Assembly: GCA_963575745.1 (NCBI GenBank)
Contig: CAUYUJ010014183.1
Span: 535,551 to 599,550 of the forward strand
DNA length: 64,000 bases
Direction: 5' to 3'
DNA from: Prorocentrum cordatum
Taxonomy: Eukaryota > Sar > Dinophyceae > Prorocentrales > Prorocentraceae
The notes under the pieces were generated by a model. It made no database searches and was not told the DNA's origin. It saw only the letters and a list, made by a program, of their open reading frames with translations. Of this stretch, positions 10,790 to 19,690 are shown piece after piece; position 1 is the stretch's first letter, and each line of letters opens with the position of its first letter. A program made the position numbers and the translations under genes.

Positions 10790-10995
10790 TTCTTGAGGGG
10801 CAGCGATGAGGGGGGACTGGTCTTGGGGGAGAAACATCGACTTGGAATCGGCGATACCTCGCTGATAGATCGGCGGTGGGGTCCCGATAGCGAATCCGCA
10901 CGTTCCTGGGCATGGCGGGGCTATCAGACCCCTATCGGCGATCAATGGGCGATAGTGGGTCGATGCATCCCCCCTATGCCTACCCCCCCCCCCCA
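10790..10995 (+). repeat. Dispersed ~150-bp repeat, copy 1
   Basis: Contains TCGCTGATAGAT, CGGCGATCAATGGGCG and GGTCGATGCATCCCC, in the same order as 35,600-35,750. Both copies end at a C-run. Confidence 0.75.
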
Positions 10996-12027
10996 ATCGT
11001 TGTTCCTTCCATCACCCTCACTGCATTTCCGAAGCGTCCCAGCCAGCAGTTTCTTGGTTTAGGGCAGCCTCCGCCGGCGGGGGCGCGGCCTCTTGGACCG
11101 ACTTGGGGGACCTGGGGCCCTATTTGAAGCCGCCTGGGCTGTCTTGGAGCTAGATTGCAGGCATCACGGGCGGACGCACATCCAAAAGCAGGCGAGAACC
11201 TCAGAACCCCCCAAGCACATCGGGGAAAACAACTGGTGTTTGCCTCCTCGGGCTCGCTCTGAGCCCCCGTTAGAAGAAAAGCAAAAAGGCATAAGCAGAA
11301 CTTTTTGGCGCTCCGCGCGGAGCGCCAAACATTGATGTTCATGCCGTTGTGTCTTCTCCGATGTTTGCCTCATCGGGATCTCTTGGAGACCTCTCAGGTA
11401 GACCCTAAGTCGGGAATGTCCCTCTACAGGAGGAAGATTCGAGTAGTCGAAGATAGCCTGCGGACGATGTTTCGACTGTATTTTTGGGACTGATTGAAAC
11501 ATTTCTTACAAATCCGCCTGTAGGAGGACATGCCCGATCTAACTCTTGGGCCGTCTTGGAGGCCTCTTGGGGCTGCCTCGAGGCGGCCGCTCCCTGCCTG
11601 GCACGCCTCCTCCGCGCCCGCGCGAGGCGGCTCGGCCGCAGGCGGCTGCGGCAATCGCGCCAGCGGAGGAAGGCGCTCCTCGGCGGCAAAGGGGGGCGAC
11701 GACGACGGCGAGAGCGACGGAGACGACACAGACCCCCTCAAGCAGGGCTGGACCTAAACGTTATGTTCCGTTTTGCTATCGTTGTGTGCTTCGTTTTGCT
11801 CGATTTGTTTTCCTGTACTTCCCTGCCAGCATAGCAAAATAGGTGGGGGAGACGAGCAACATAGGTGGGGGAGACGAGGCGAGGTAAAACGAGAAATAGG
11901 ATGAAGGAGGAATGCGGCGAGGACGAATTAGGAAACGAAGGAGAATCAAGAGGACGAAAAGGAGGAGGAGGAGGAGGCGGAAACGAAGGACGTGGAGGGG
12001 GGTGAGGAGGAGGTAGTTATATACAAT
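10996..12027. other. Region without a supported gene
   Basis: Contains a 24-bp palindrome (11,305-11,328), a CGACGGCGAGAGC stretch (about 11,695-11,740) and a short direct repeat AGGTGGGGGAGACGAG (about 11,840 and 11,861). Open frames of up to 116 aa on the plus strand (11,484-11,834) have Ala/Arg-rich composition and no motif. Confidence 0.4.
11305..11328. repeat. Perfect 24-bp palindrome
   Basis: Arms TTGGCGCTCCGC / GCGGAGCGCCAA meet without a spacer. The central CTCCGCGCGGAG is the same motif that begins the foldback elements at 12,096, 43,648 and 44,728. Confidence 0.9.
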
Positions 12028-12075
12028 CGGTCATGACCCAGACCCCCTCGTGTCATGAACGAATCACGGCGTCCC
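12028..12075 (+). repeat. Short dispersed repeat (CCCAGACCCCCTCG…)
   Basis: CCCAGACCCCCTCGTGTCATGAA followed by a TCACG motif recurs at about 35,775-35,815 and 48,058-48,100 (CCCAGACCCCCTCGAGTCGTGAA). Confidence 0.6.
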
Positions 12076-12089
12076 GAAAAATCGCGACG

Positions 12090-12234
12090 TAAACTTTCGG
12101 AGCTCCGCGCAACTTTCTTAGATCGGCGCCCCCCCTGGCGGAGCCTTCGGCGCCGCCCCCGGCGCGCTCCGCGCACAAAGGAACTGGGCCTGGCGCCGAC
12201 CTCGAAGTCCGCGCGGAGCCACAACGAGCTTCCA
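12090..12234. repeat. GC-rich foldback element adjoining the rRNA fragment
   Basis: Left side: GGAGCTCCGCGC then CTTTCTTAGATCGGCGCC. Right side reads inward on the opposite strand as GGCTCCGCGCGGACTTCG then AGGTCGGCGCC. The centre is GGAGCCTTCGGCGCCGCCCC and GGCGCGCTCCGCGC. The ends face each other as inverted repeats. The same TCCGCGCGGA…TTCTT.G.TC.GCGC signature occurs at 43,648-43,890 and 44,728-44,830. Confidence 0.7.
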
Positions 12235-12838
12235 AAATGCCAAGGACACTGCAACCAGACACGAAAGAAGTAGTCCGCCAATGAGTACTGCCAAGGCTAT
12301 TCACTCAACCAGAGACGAGCTAGCATGACCCTTGAATTTTCCTCGATCGCGAACTGGCGTTGACACACACGGCAAGAGGCGATCAAGCGCATCATGCACC
12401 CGACAATCTTGCCAAGCAACACTGGCTCCATTCGCTTCCCTTTCAGCAACGTCAGGCACTTGAAACTATCGTGTCAAAGTCCTTTTCATCATTTTCTCAT
12501 GGCACTTGTTTTCTATCGGTCTCGAAACAATATTTAGCTTGAGATGGAATTTACCACCCAATGTACGCCAATGGGGAAGAACGCGACTCTTAGAAGGTAC
12601 GCCGTGCACGGGGGTCTGCAAATGACAAACTGGACTCTCACCCTCGTTGATGCTCCTGTCCAAGAGGCTTACATCTGCGCCTCCGTTGGCGATACATCTC
12701 GAGTCTACAATTCAAGGCCGAGGGCTCCAATCGCCCTACTGGGCTGATCCATGTTCATTCACCATTACTAAGGGAATCCCATGTAGTTTCTAGTCCTCCG
12801 CTTACTTGTATGCTTAAATTCAGCGGGTCAGCTGACCT
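12235..12838 (-). rRNA. 28S (LSU) rRNA 5' fragment, probable pseudogene
   Basis: On the minus strand the sequence opens with the conserved LSU start CGCTGAATTTAAGCAT, then AAGTAAGCGGAGGA and GGATTCCCTTAGTAATGG. It continues through GTTTGTCATTTGC, GGGTGGTAAATT, AAGCTAAATATTG, CGAGACCGATAG, GATGAAAAGGACTTTGA and GCTGAAAGGGAAGCGAATGG. This is the D1-D2 part of eukaryotic LSU rRNA and resembles the dinoflagellate form. It stops near 12,235, inside D2, where a GC-rich foldback element begins, so most of the molecule is missing. Several normally invariant stretches are changed: GCCATGAGAAAATGATG stands where ACCATGAGGGAAAGATG is expected, and GATAGTTTCAAGTGCC where GAGAGTTAAAAGTGCC is expected. Truncation plus core substitutions make a functional gene unlikely. 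Confidence 0.9.
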
Positions 12839-13080
12839 AACTTTATGTCTTGGTAAGGTGCGCTGGGCACTAGACAGCAAGGCCAAGACGTGGCTGCAAC
12901 CCAGGCGGCAAAATGTAGCGGGGATGGCCAGGGGCCGGCTGGAAGGATCGGGAATATAACAAAAGCAACCAGCACATATGGATGTTTGAAGTAGGACTGC
13001 GATCGAAGCAAATTGGGATCTCTGAATCCAAGCATACCTACTGGACACGGATCTGTTTTCCGCAACCGGGGAGCGTTGCC
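12839..13080 (-). other. Possible ITS2 remnant upstream of the LSU fragment
   Basis: Position and orientation would make this ITS2. I cannot recognise a 5.8S gene at its far end, so the identification rests on adjacency only. Confidence 0.3.
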
Positions 13081-13224
13081 CCATGGTATCTGCACGAGGC
13101 GGAGGCGGCTCTCGGCGGGCCGGAAGGGGCCCCCGCGGGCCGCCTTCCGCTCCTCGGCCGCATGGCGCGCCGGGGGCGAGGCGGCGGCGCGTCGGCCGCG
13201 CGAGGGGATGACCTGACGGAGGGC

Positions 13225-13255
13225 AGTCGGGCGGGTGACCTACATGGGGGGAAGG
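13225..13255 (+). repeat. Detached 3' end of the direct repeat
   Basis: GTCGGGCGGGTG then ACCTACATGGGGGGAAGGAG matches the 3' end of the direct repeat at 17,180-17,223 (GTCGGGCGGGTG, then GTGACCTACATGAGGGGAGGAG). It is separated from the repeat copy at 13,563 by a microsatellite. Confidence 0.65.
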
Positions 13256-13506
13256 AGATCATCGTCATCGTTGTCATCATCGTTTTCGTCATCGTTGTCA
13301 TCATCATCGTCATCATCATTATCGTCATCATGTTTGTCATCAACATCGTTGTCATGAACATCGTTGTCGTCATCGTCGTCGTCATCGCCGTCGTCATCGT
13401 CGTTGTCGTCATCGCCGTTGTCGTCATCGTCGTCGTCGTCATCGTCGTTATCGTCGTTATCGTCGTCGTCATCATCGTTATTGTCATCATCTTTGTCATC
13501 ATCGTT

Positions 13507-13540
<34 letters not shown>

Positions 13541-13562
13541 TCATCGTCATCATCATCGTTGG
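13256..13562. repeat. (GTCATC)n microsatellite
   Basis: GTCATC/GTCGTC/GTTGTC mixture. It lies exactly at the left border of a direct repeat whose other copy starts with a single CCGTCATCCG, so it probably expanded from that border. Confidence 0.9.
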
Positions 13563-13690
13563 TGTCATTCGTAGCCGGTTGGCTCAGAGTGGCAGGCGGG
13601 AGGAAGCGCAGTCGGCCAGAGCTCCTCCCAAGGGAGCGCCACGTGAACAACTAACTCGGTGCACAGCAGCCTCATATTGTGTCGGGGGAG
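13563..13690 (+). repeat. Direct repeat A, left flank of the RT element (possible pseudo-LTR)
   Basis: GTAGCCGGTTGGCTCAGAG, then GGCAGGC, CCAAGGGAGCGCCACGT, AACTAACTCGGTGCACAG and CAGCAGCCTCA, ending near GTGTCGGG. It matches 17,056-17,187 in the same orientation with about 3.5 kb between starts. The opening resembles both a tRNA A-box (TGGCTCAGAGTGG) and the dinoflagellate spliced leader (CGTAGCC…TTGGCTCA). Confidence 0.8.
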
Positions 13691-14128
13691 ACTCGCTTGA
13701 ATTTCTACTGGATGGAGCCGACAGGGGAGCACGTTGACACAGCAGGGCGCACATCATTCAAGGATGCGCTGCGAGCTGCTGATCAATCAAGCTCAGGCGT
13801 GGATACGAAGGCGGCGGCGGGCGGCCGCAGTCGCAGCAATCAGAGGAGAGACCGAGGAGACTTGGCATCAGGGTCGACGGGATCGGCGGATGCACCATGG
13901 CAGAAGGAGCTGGCTGAGAGCTTGCGCTAACAGCAGGAATCAGCCCAGCGCCAGCACACTGAGACAACGAACGTCTTCGCCAAGATGTGGCAGGACATGC
14001 AGTCCCAGCATACCCATATAATCAAGCACCAGCGGGAGAAGATGATGGCCTTACTTCAAACTTCTGCTCCACCAACTCCAGAGCTAGGACGGCCGGCACC
14101 TGGTGGCGAACCAATTTCTGTTTAACTT

Positions 14129-15390
14129 GTGGCACCACAAGACCTTCTGCGTAAGGTCCCCGACGCCGTCAGCGCTGCCCTCGAGAAGTGGGCAGGCAAG
14201 TTCGAAAAACTCGTCATGAAAAAGACCAAGCTGCAACATGCCCACACGAAGGCCCATCGGGACCTCGCGGTTTTCCAGGACAAGACCAACCGGGAGTACC
14301 CCCCAGGCGTGAGGGCGTTCAACACTTCTGTCTCCCAGACAGGATTGGACGAGCCCCTCCTGTAGTGCAAGACGGAGTAGCGGCAACTCACCATCGAGCT
14401 GGCCCAGGGCATCACGAAACGAGAGGCAATGCGCGTGATGCACCACAAGTGTTCGGCTTTCCTCAAGACGCGCATGGCTGAGGGCCTCGACGAGCAGCTG
14501 ACGGACCTCAGGCAGCTCACTTCAAACGACAAGGTTCGTGAGATGTGTTTGGCAGCGCTCCAGGAGTGCAAGGAGGATAAAGCTTCTGCATTGGGCATGG
14601 ACCCAGTTCGCAACAAGGAGATCGACCCGAAGGTGCTGGAAGACACATTCGAGCAGCTCTGGTCAAAAATAGTGAACACGAAGCCAAGCGCGAGAAGTTG
14701 CGCAAGGCAGCACTCGACAAGGAGTCAAAACTGGCCGCAGCCTTGGAAGAGAAAGCGGCCAAGGATCAGCCAGAGGAGCCATTCGACCAACTGATGGACC
14801 TGAAGTTGCAAGCAAAATTGGAGGAACTGTCCGTCGTCACTCCCAAGACGGATGATGATGCAACTCCTGCCCCGCCAAAGTTTGCAAAGGCCGTGACAGC
14901 AGTGGCTGCAAAACATTGCTCTACCCCAGGGGTAACCCTTGGGCCAAAGAACAAGCAAGACCGCAACGCCGAGGGCCAGCCCAAGGGAAAGGCCGCCCAA
15001 GGGCAAGGACTAGGGCAAAGGCAAGGGCAAGGACAACGCCAAGCTCACTGGCCTACCAAAGGGCAAGGATGGCCAGTCGAAGGGAAAAAACAAAGGCAAA
15101 GCTGGAAAGGAACTCCAAAGGAAGCAAATGAGGTTCGTGCACTTCTGCCAGTCTGTTCGCTCAATGCCGTGCAGAATGGCGTGGGTCTACCAGATTTGCG
15201 CGGTGGCTGGACCGCCAAATTCAAGGGACCACTTCCGTGGTCTGGCTCTCGCTTTTGCGAAAGCTTCGTCGAACTGTACAAAAACCTGTATGGTCATCCG
15301 TCGCCGATTGCCGAGCCAGACATACCGTGGTTTGTGAAATGGTCCTTGACTCAGTTTCACCCAAAGCATGTGCTTTGCGGGAAAGCCTAA
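14129..15390 (+). pseudogene. Retroelement ORF1-like protein, broken
   Basis: The first frame (14,129-14,690) reads a charged, helical protein with segments such as LEKWAGKFEKLVMKKTKLQ, a stop at 14,363, and FLKTRMAEGLDEQLTDLRQL. Around 14,690 the reading moves to another frame (14,698-15,390) that continues with ESKLAAALEEKAAKD and then a Gly/Gln/Lys-rich stretch (about residues 100-145). Acidic-basic coiled-coil-like sequence followed by a basic low-complexity tail suits a nucleic-acid-binding ORF1 or the N-terminal part of a retroelement polyprotein. The same strand carries an RT immediately downstream. No zinc knuckle is visible. The frame change and internal stop make it a pseudogene. 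Confidence 0.5.
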
Positions 15391-15589
15391 CCAAAGATAC
15401 GCCCAAACCTCCAAGACTTTGGAGATGTTACCAACTGCTTCAGGACTATCGAATCAAGGGATGGGCTACACTCGCTGAACGCATATTGTGGACCCTGGCT
15501 TCAACTTTTGGCTGCGCTCCTTTCGAAATCACGTGGTGCAGGCGTGTCAGAGACAAAAATTTCCCGCGCAAGGCACCATCAGCATCGGC

Positions 15590-16764
15590 ACTCCAATGTT
15601 TTCCCGTTGCTCAAGGACGCAGTGCGCTGGCTTCGGTTGTGAGGCATGGTTGTGCGCAAGAATGACAAATAAGCAAAGTGCACTCTGACTTCGCTGGCCG
15701 ACGACCGTGCCATCGACGAGTCTTTTCTCAGCAAGGCAGAGTACACCGAAATGCCTGCAGATGACCTTCGTTTCAATGACCTGACGCAATATGATTGTCG
15801 GTTGGCATAGGGCATCGACAACTGGGAAGGAATACCGATCGCGAGAGACATCATTCGATCAGTTTCCGCAAAGGGTTACCAGCTTCAAGCGACTTTGGTG
15901 AAAACATGCGAGACCCACACATTCCAGAGCCATATTACGTTCACGATCAGCCACGCTGGTGGGAAATACGCGCTGTGTGGTTTGGCACATTGGTTAAGCC
16001 GTACCCTGCGCAGCAAGCTTGCGGAATTTTTTCATCCTGTCAAATACAGCATAGCGCGACTGGTCAAATTCGCACGGCTAAAGTGGGAGATTATGTATAC
16101 ATCTGCACCCTGGATGTCAGTGGGTTGTGTCATGTCTGGTGCCGCAGATGAACTCGTAACAGATATCGTTGTGATTCCAGAGGCCTCTTAGAGATCTGGT
16201 AGAACGGAAATTACGGACACTGCTCAGTACCCAATATGTGCAGTCCCCTGATGCCCAGGACCGTCTATGGAAAGTGGTACTTGGGTCTGGGATGGGGCTT
16301 CCCCACAGGTGGGAAGTGGCTGATTCGGCCCTCATCACCCGCATGGAAGTATGGGCCATATCGCACTTGAACCATTTTAACATCACACAATGTCCCCGCT
16401 TCAAAGATGATGTTCTCATGATCGGCCAGAGTGCACATCACTTGGGTTATTTTGTCCGTGAGCTCCGCACTCGAGCTGCCTATTTCAATTGTTGTTGATC
16501 GGCTGGACAAGCAAGACGTGGGCTTTTTTGAAATATACGTCAACATCCGGGGGGACCCCCTGGAAGTCAGACCAAAGGTTTCAGTCCACCACCTTCTCCG
16601 CACATTTCTTGTGGTCTAGCGTGCACCCCAGGCACGTGCATAGGTCCTGGGTGGGTGCCTGGCTCAAATACTTGTCACACTTAATCAATTGTGTTCAGAC
16701 ACATGGCTGTTCCAGGCAGCTCGCAGTGAGTTTCAGCGCAGACTTTCTCTCTTCTTTTCATTAG
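15590..16764 (+). pseudogene. Reverse transcriptase remnant (Penelope-like or related non-LTR type)
   Basis: Frame 1 (about 15,590-16,191, stops at 15,670 and 15,808) includes LADDRAIDESFLSKAEYTEM and KYALCGLAHWLSRTLRSKL, which resemble the finger region and the segment before motif A. The frame 16,238-16,498 carries SGMGLPHRWEVADSALITRM, an equivalent of motif B, and PRFKDDVLMI, the motif C with both catalytic aspartates at 16,406-16,411. Frame 1 resumes at 16,489-16,764 with HPRHVHRSW, typical of the region after the palm. Motif A is not convincingly preserved. The alignment is from memory of dinoflagellate RTs, not from a search. The RT class is well supported; the family is not. Confidence 0.6.
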
Positions 16765-17055
16765 CCAGGTTGAGCGGGTCATGCGCGAACCTATGGCGCG
16801 GGGGCGCCAAGACCGTTCGCGACGACCCCAGGGAGGGGCGACCACTTGGCTGAAGCTTGGTTTCCATCCCCTTATTCCCAGTGCCGTCTCGAAGGCAATG
16901 CAGGGGCTCTTGCGGGACACAACCATGAACCAGACATTGGCTAGATCGGGTGCGCGCATGCCCGAAATCAGTGTCAGTTGTTACGGGAAGTTGCCAACTC
17001 TTTCACGCATATTTTTTGGAACTAGGATGGGGTAGGAGGGCAAGAACATCGATAC

Positions 17056-17225
17056 CGTCATCCGTAGCCGGTTGGCTCAGAGTGGCAGGCGTAAGGGAGC
17101 GCACTCGCCCAGAGTTCTTCCCAAGGGAGCGCCACGTAAAAAACTAACTCGGTGCACAGTGCGCAGCAGCCTCAAATGGTGTCGGGCGGGTGGCAATCAA
17201 GGGTGACCTACATGAGGGGAGGAGA
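17056..17225 (+). repeat. Direct repeat B, right flank of the RT element
   Basis: CCGTCATCCGTAGCC, then GGTTGGCTCAGAGTGGCAGG, CCAAGGGAGCGCCACGT, AACTAACTCGGTGCACAG and CAGCAGCCTCA, ending GTGTCGGGCGGGTG and GTGACCTACATGAGGGG. It is about 35-40 bp longer than copy A because the 3' part of copy A lies detached at 13,225-13,255. Confidence 0.8.
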
Positions 17226-17227
17226 CA

Positions 17228-17292
17228 AAGGGCCCTAAAGGGGCCCTTTAGGGCCCCTGCTGGCTCCAAAAGGGGTCCTAAAAGTACCCCTT
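17228..17292. repeat. Two adjacent inverted repeats
   Basis: GGGCCCTAAAGG / CCTTTAGGGCCC (12-bp arms, 3-nt loop, 17,228-17,254), then AAAAGGGGT / ACCCCTTTT (9-bp arms, 9-nt loop, about 17,266-17,292). Confidence 0.85.
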
Positions 17293-17334
17293 TTCACCGA
17301 ACGGGGACCTCGGATCGGATTGGAGCGATCTTCA

Positions 17335-17465
17335 TCATGATCCCGTCCTCCTCCTCGTCCTCCTCCTCGTCCTCCTCCTCCTCCTCCTCCTCCTCCTCCC
17401 TCCCTCCTCCCTCCCTCCTCCTCCATCCCTCCCTCCCTCCTTCCTTCCTTCCTCCTCTTGCTCCC
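17335..17465. repeat. Polypyrimidine tract (CTC/CCT/CTT)
   Basis: TCCTCCTCG units grade into CTCCCTCC and CTTCCTTCC. Confidence 0.9.
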
Positions 17466-17519
17466 TCCCCCGCTCTACCTTTCCAACACATTTCCTTTTC
17501 AAACAACTTGTCCCTGTCG

Positions 17520-17590
17520 CACCCCTCAGGCGTGTCGGTAGGGCAGGCTAGGCGTTTCGCCTGCGACTTCCTCACCACTCGCGATCATGT
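17520..17590 (+). repeat. Short dispersed repeat, copy 1 of 2
   Basis: GGCGTGTCGGTAGGGC, GGCGTTTCGCCTG and GACTTCCTCACCA recur at 18,450-18,505 (GGCGTTTCGGTAGTGC, GGCGTTTCGCCTGAGACTTC). In both copies it follows pyrimidine-rich DNA. Confidence 0.75.
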
Positions 17591-17940
17591 AGCTTGAAAA
17601 TACCGCCAGCCCTCTGGGCGCAAGCGGTCTAACGATGTCGTTCTTCCCTCTTCCGAGAACCTCTCTTCCCCTTCTGGGAAGGGTTTCTCCTTGTTCCTTA
17701 TTAATATACACCCCCTCCCCCACCCAGCCGGCGGCCAAACTGGAACCATGCCGACTCCATGCGGGCCCGCCCCCAGTCATCCCTGTCAAAAAACTTGTTT
17801 TGACAAGGAATGTCGGAGCGGAATGATATTTATCCGATGTGCACTCGCCAACTATCCGCATCAGACGCAAATGCAAGCCGATTGCGGGTGCACACATCGC
17901 CATTCCTTTGAGCTCCTCGGAGGGGTCGGCTATGCAAATC
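17591..17940. other. Unique spacer
   Basis: No supported gene, RNA or repeat recognised. Confidence 0.4.
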
Positions 17941-17944
17941 TAAG

Positions 17945-18225
17945 CGAAAAGTCGCCCTCCTTACCTAGGTCCTGTCAGCTTCGAAACTTTCGCCATTTGT
18001 GTCAGCTCCTGAGGGGTCCAGCGGAGTTCGGTGCGACTCAGATCCAGACGGGACCTCGGGCCCCCTTGGGCCCTGTCAGCTGGGCATATGGGGTCAAACG
18101 GAGTGCGGTGCGACGCAGATCCAGCCGAGACCTCGCCCTCCTTGTGCCGATATGCGCAACTGTCGAAACATTCGCGAGCTCTTGGGGAGCCCAGAGGAAA
18201 CTGGTGCGGAGCAAATCAACACAAG
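17945..18225 (+). repeat. ~77-bp diverged tandem repeat
   Basis: GTGCGACTCAGATCCAGACGG at about 18,031 recurs as GTGCGACGCAGATCCAGCC at about 18,108, each followed by ACCTCG and a CCTCCTT/CCCTTG stretch. A third weaker unit carries GGTGCGGAGCAAATC near 18,204. Confidence 0.7.
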
Positions 18226-18360
18226 ACACAACGAATCGGGAAGTCAGATCGAACGTGCGTCGGCTCGAACCCCATCGGCACGGACTGGGGATCGAGTCGG
18301 ATCGACCGCGCCAAGACGCACGACAACGCCACCCCATCGGAACGTCGGAATACCAGATCC
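18225..18360 (+). repeat. Dispersed repeat (CGAATCGGGAA… family), copy 1
   Basis: CGAATCGGGAAGTCAGATCG, CATCGGCACGGA, GGATC…, AGACGCACG and CATCGG.ACGTCGGAATA match the order seen at 39,025-39,175. Confidence 0.65.
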
Positions 18361-18449
18361 TCCCCCCTCATCCTCATCTGCATCTTTCTCCTCTTCTGCC
18401 TCCTCGTCACCCTTCCCTTTTCTTGATAAAAAAAACCCTCCCGTTCGGG

Positions 18450-18510
18450 CCCGAGGCGTTTCGGTAGTGCGGGCCGGGCGTTTCGCCTGAGACTTCCTCA
18501 CCAATGTTAA
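18450..18510 (+). repeat. Short dispersed repeat, copy 2 of 2
   Basis: Second copy of the GGCGTTTCGCCTG…GACTTCCTCACCA motif described at 17,520. Confidence 0.75.
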
Positions 18511-18569
18511 TACTGAAGTTTGGAAGTTTCCTCAGCTTCACGGAGGGAAAACGGGCAATTGTTCAATGT

Positions 18570-18935
18570 GGTTCTCGCTTTAGCGCCGCGTGCATTCAGT
18601 TGGCAAGCGTTGCGCAGATGGAGGGCGGATATGTTTTTGAAATGTCGCTATGGCCTTAGCGCCGCGGACATTCATTGTGAAAGTTCGCCGAGGGTTCTCG
18701 AATGGGGGGCGGCTCCTTTCCACAATGTGAATAATTATGGCCTTGGCGCCGCGCAAAGTCGTCTTGAACTTTTTTGCTGCAATTCTGGGGATAACGTTCT
18801 GGCACGATTCGCAGCTTTGACGTCCCAGGAACAACGTTCTGGTGCGATTTAAAATTGTCAGGACGCAACATTCGTCACTTTGCTTCGCGGCGGTGGAATT
18901 CCAGGAATAGTGTTCTGGCACGATTGTGGGTTCTC
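18570..18935 (+). repeat. Diverged ~80-90-bp tandem repeat
   Basis: TTTAGCGCCGCGTGCATTCA (about 18,578), CTTAGCGCCGCGGACATTCA (about 18,655) and CTTGGCGCCGCGCAAAGTC (about 18,742) are spaced about 77-87 bp apart. A second motif, GTTCTGGCACGATT, appears at about 18,796, 18,836 (GTTCTGGTGCGATT) and 18,911. Confidence 0.75.
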
Positions 18936-19560
18936 AAGCGTTTGTTTTTCAATGGGGCATTTCCCGCGACGAAAATAATGCTCATGTCTGGACCTATGAA
19001 GAAAGGATCTTGGAGGGAGATCGACTGCAACGTCGTTGATGCGTCCTTGGTTTCCCGCTCCTCCCCGCTCGTCTTCTTCCCCCTCCCCATGTTCCATCCT
19101 TTTCATCTTGCTGTGCAGGCGGTGGAGAAATCTGGGCCTCCACCCACTTCATCTCGGCGCCCGCTTTGCGGCGGCAGGGGCCGCCTCGTTGGGGAGTCTG
19201 GATGACGTCATCGTCGTCGCACGAAAAATGGAAAACGAGGGGAACGGGGAGGGGGAAGAGTGAGAAAGAAGACTCAAGCGCTTGCCCCCCCATTTCAAAA
19301 TCGCCTGAAGGCTCGCTCGTTTCGCCCGTGTGGACTCAAACCCACAAGACATGATACACAGGACCCCTCCCCCGTATTGAGCGTGAGCAGGACCAAGGGG
19401 GGGGGGGCACGGAGGAGCGTGAAGGTGCCTCGGCAAAGGGAAGCGGCGAGAGGCGCTGCATTGAACCCACTGGCGGCCCCAAGCGGCCAGTACTGAAATC
19501 CAGCACCACCGGAGGTGGGAGGATACAAACTTCTGGAGACTTCCCCTACAAGATCCGAAC
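18936..19560. other. Spacer without a supported gene
   Basis: Pyrimidine-rich at 19,055-19,105. Frames on both strands lack motifs. Confidence 0.4.
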
Positions 19561-19564
19561 GAGT

Positions 19565-19690
19565 GGGTCGGGGGAGCGCGCCGCATCGGAAATGCATCGC
19601 CGGTGCGTCGGGGATGCGCCAGCGCGGAGAACATCAAGTTCCACGTCGAGCCGCAAGATGCATCGGCGATGCAACTCGCGGGAGGCTACT
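19565..19690. repeat. GATGCATCGGCGATGC motif cluster
   Basis: AATGCATCGCCGG (about 19,590) and GATGCATCGGCGATGC (about 19,657). The same motif recurs near 44,838 and inside the 40-bp palindrome at 44,879. Confidence 0.6.

Larger units (their letters stand above)
13700..16960 (+). mobile_element. Non-LTR/Penelope-like retroelement remnant
   Basis: A plus-strand element between two direct repeats. It holds a lysine-rich, coiled-coil-like first product (14,129-15,390) and a decayed RT (about 15,590-16,764). The reading shifts frame at about 14,690, between 15,390 and 15,590, after 16,191 and after 16,498, and in-frame stops occur at 14,363, 15,670 and 15,808, so it is inactive. Direct repeats at both ends recall the pseudo-LTRs of Penelope-like elements, but I saw no GIY-YIG nuclease and no hammerhead core, so the family is left open. 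Confidence 0.6.

Noticed and set aside
13256-13562. CRISPR-like regular repeats
   Set aside because: No spacer-repeat alternation anywhere in the window; regular arrays are simple or satellite repeats of a eukaryotic genome.
13225-13690. Hammerhead ribozyme in the direct repeats
   Set aside because: A CTGANGA plus GAAA core was looked for on both strands of the repeat and not found; CCTGACGGAG near 13,213 lacks the required sequence.
19335-19360. TGTGG/CCACA stem around GTTTGAGT on the minus strand, T-arm-like
   Set aside because: The loop is 8 nt rather than 7 and no other tRNA arm was found.
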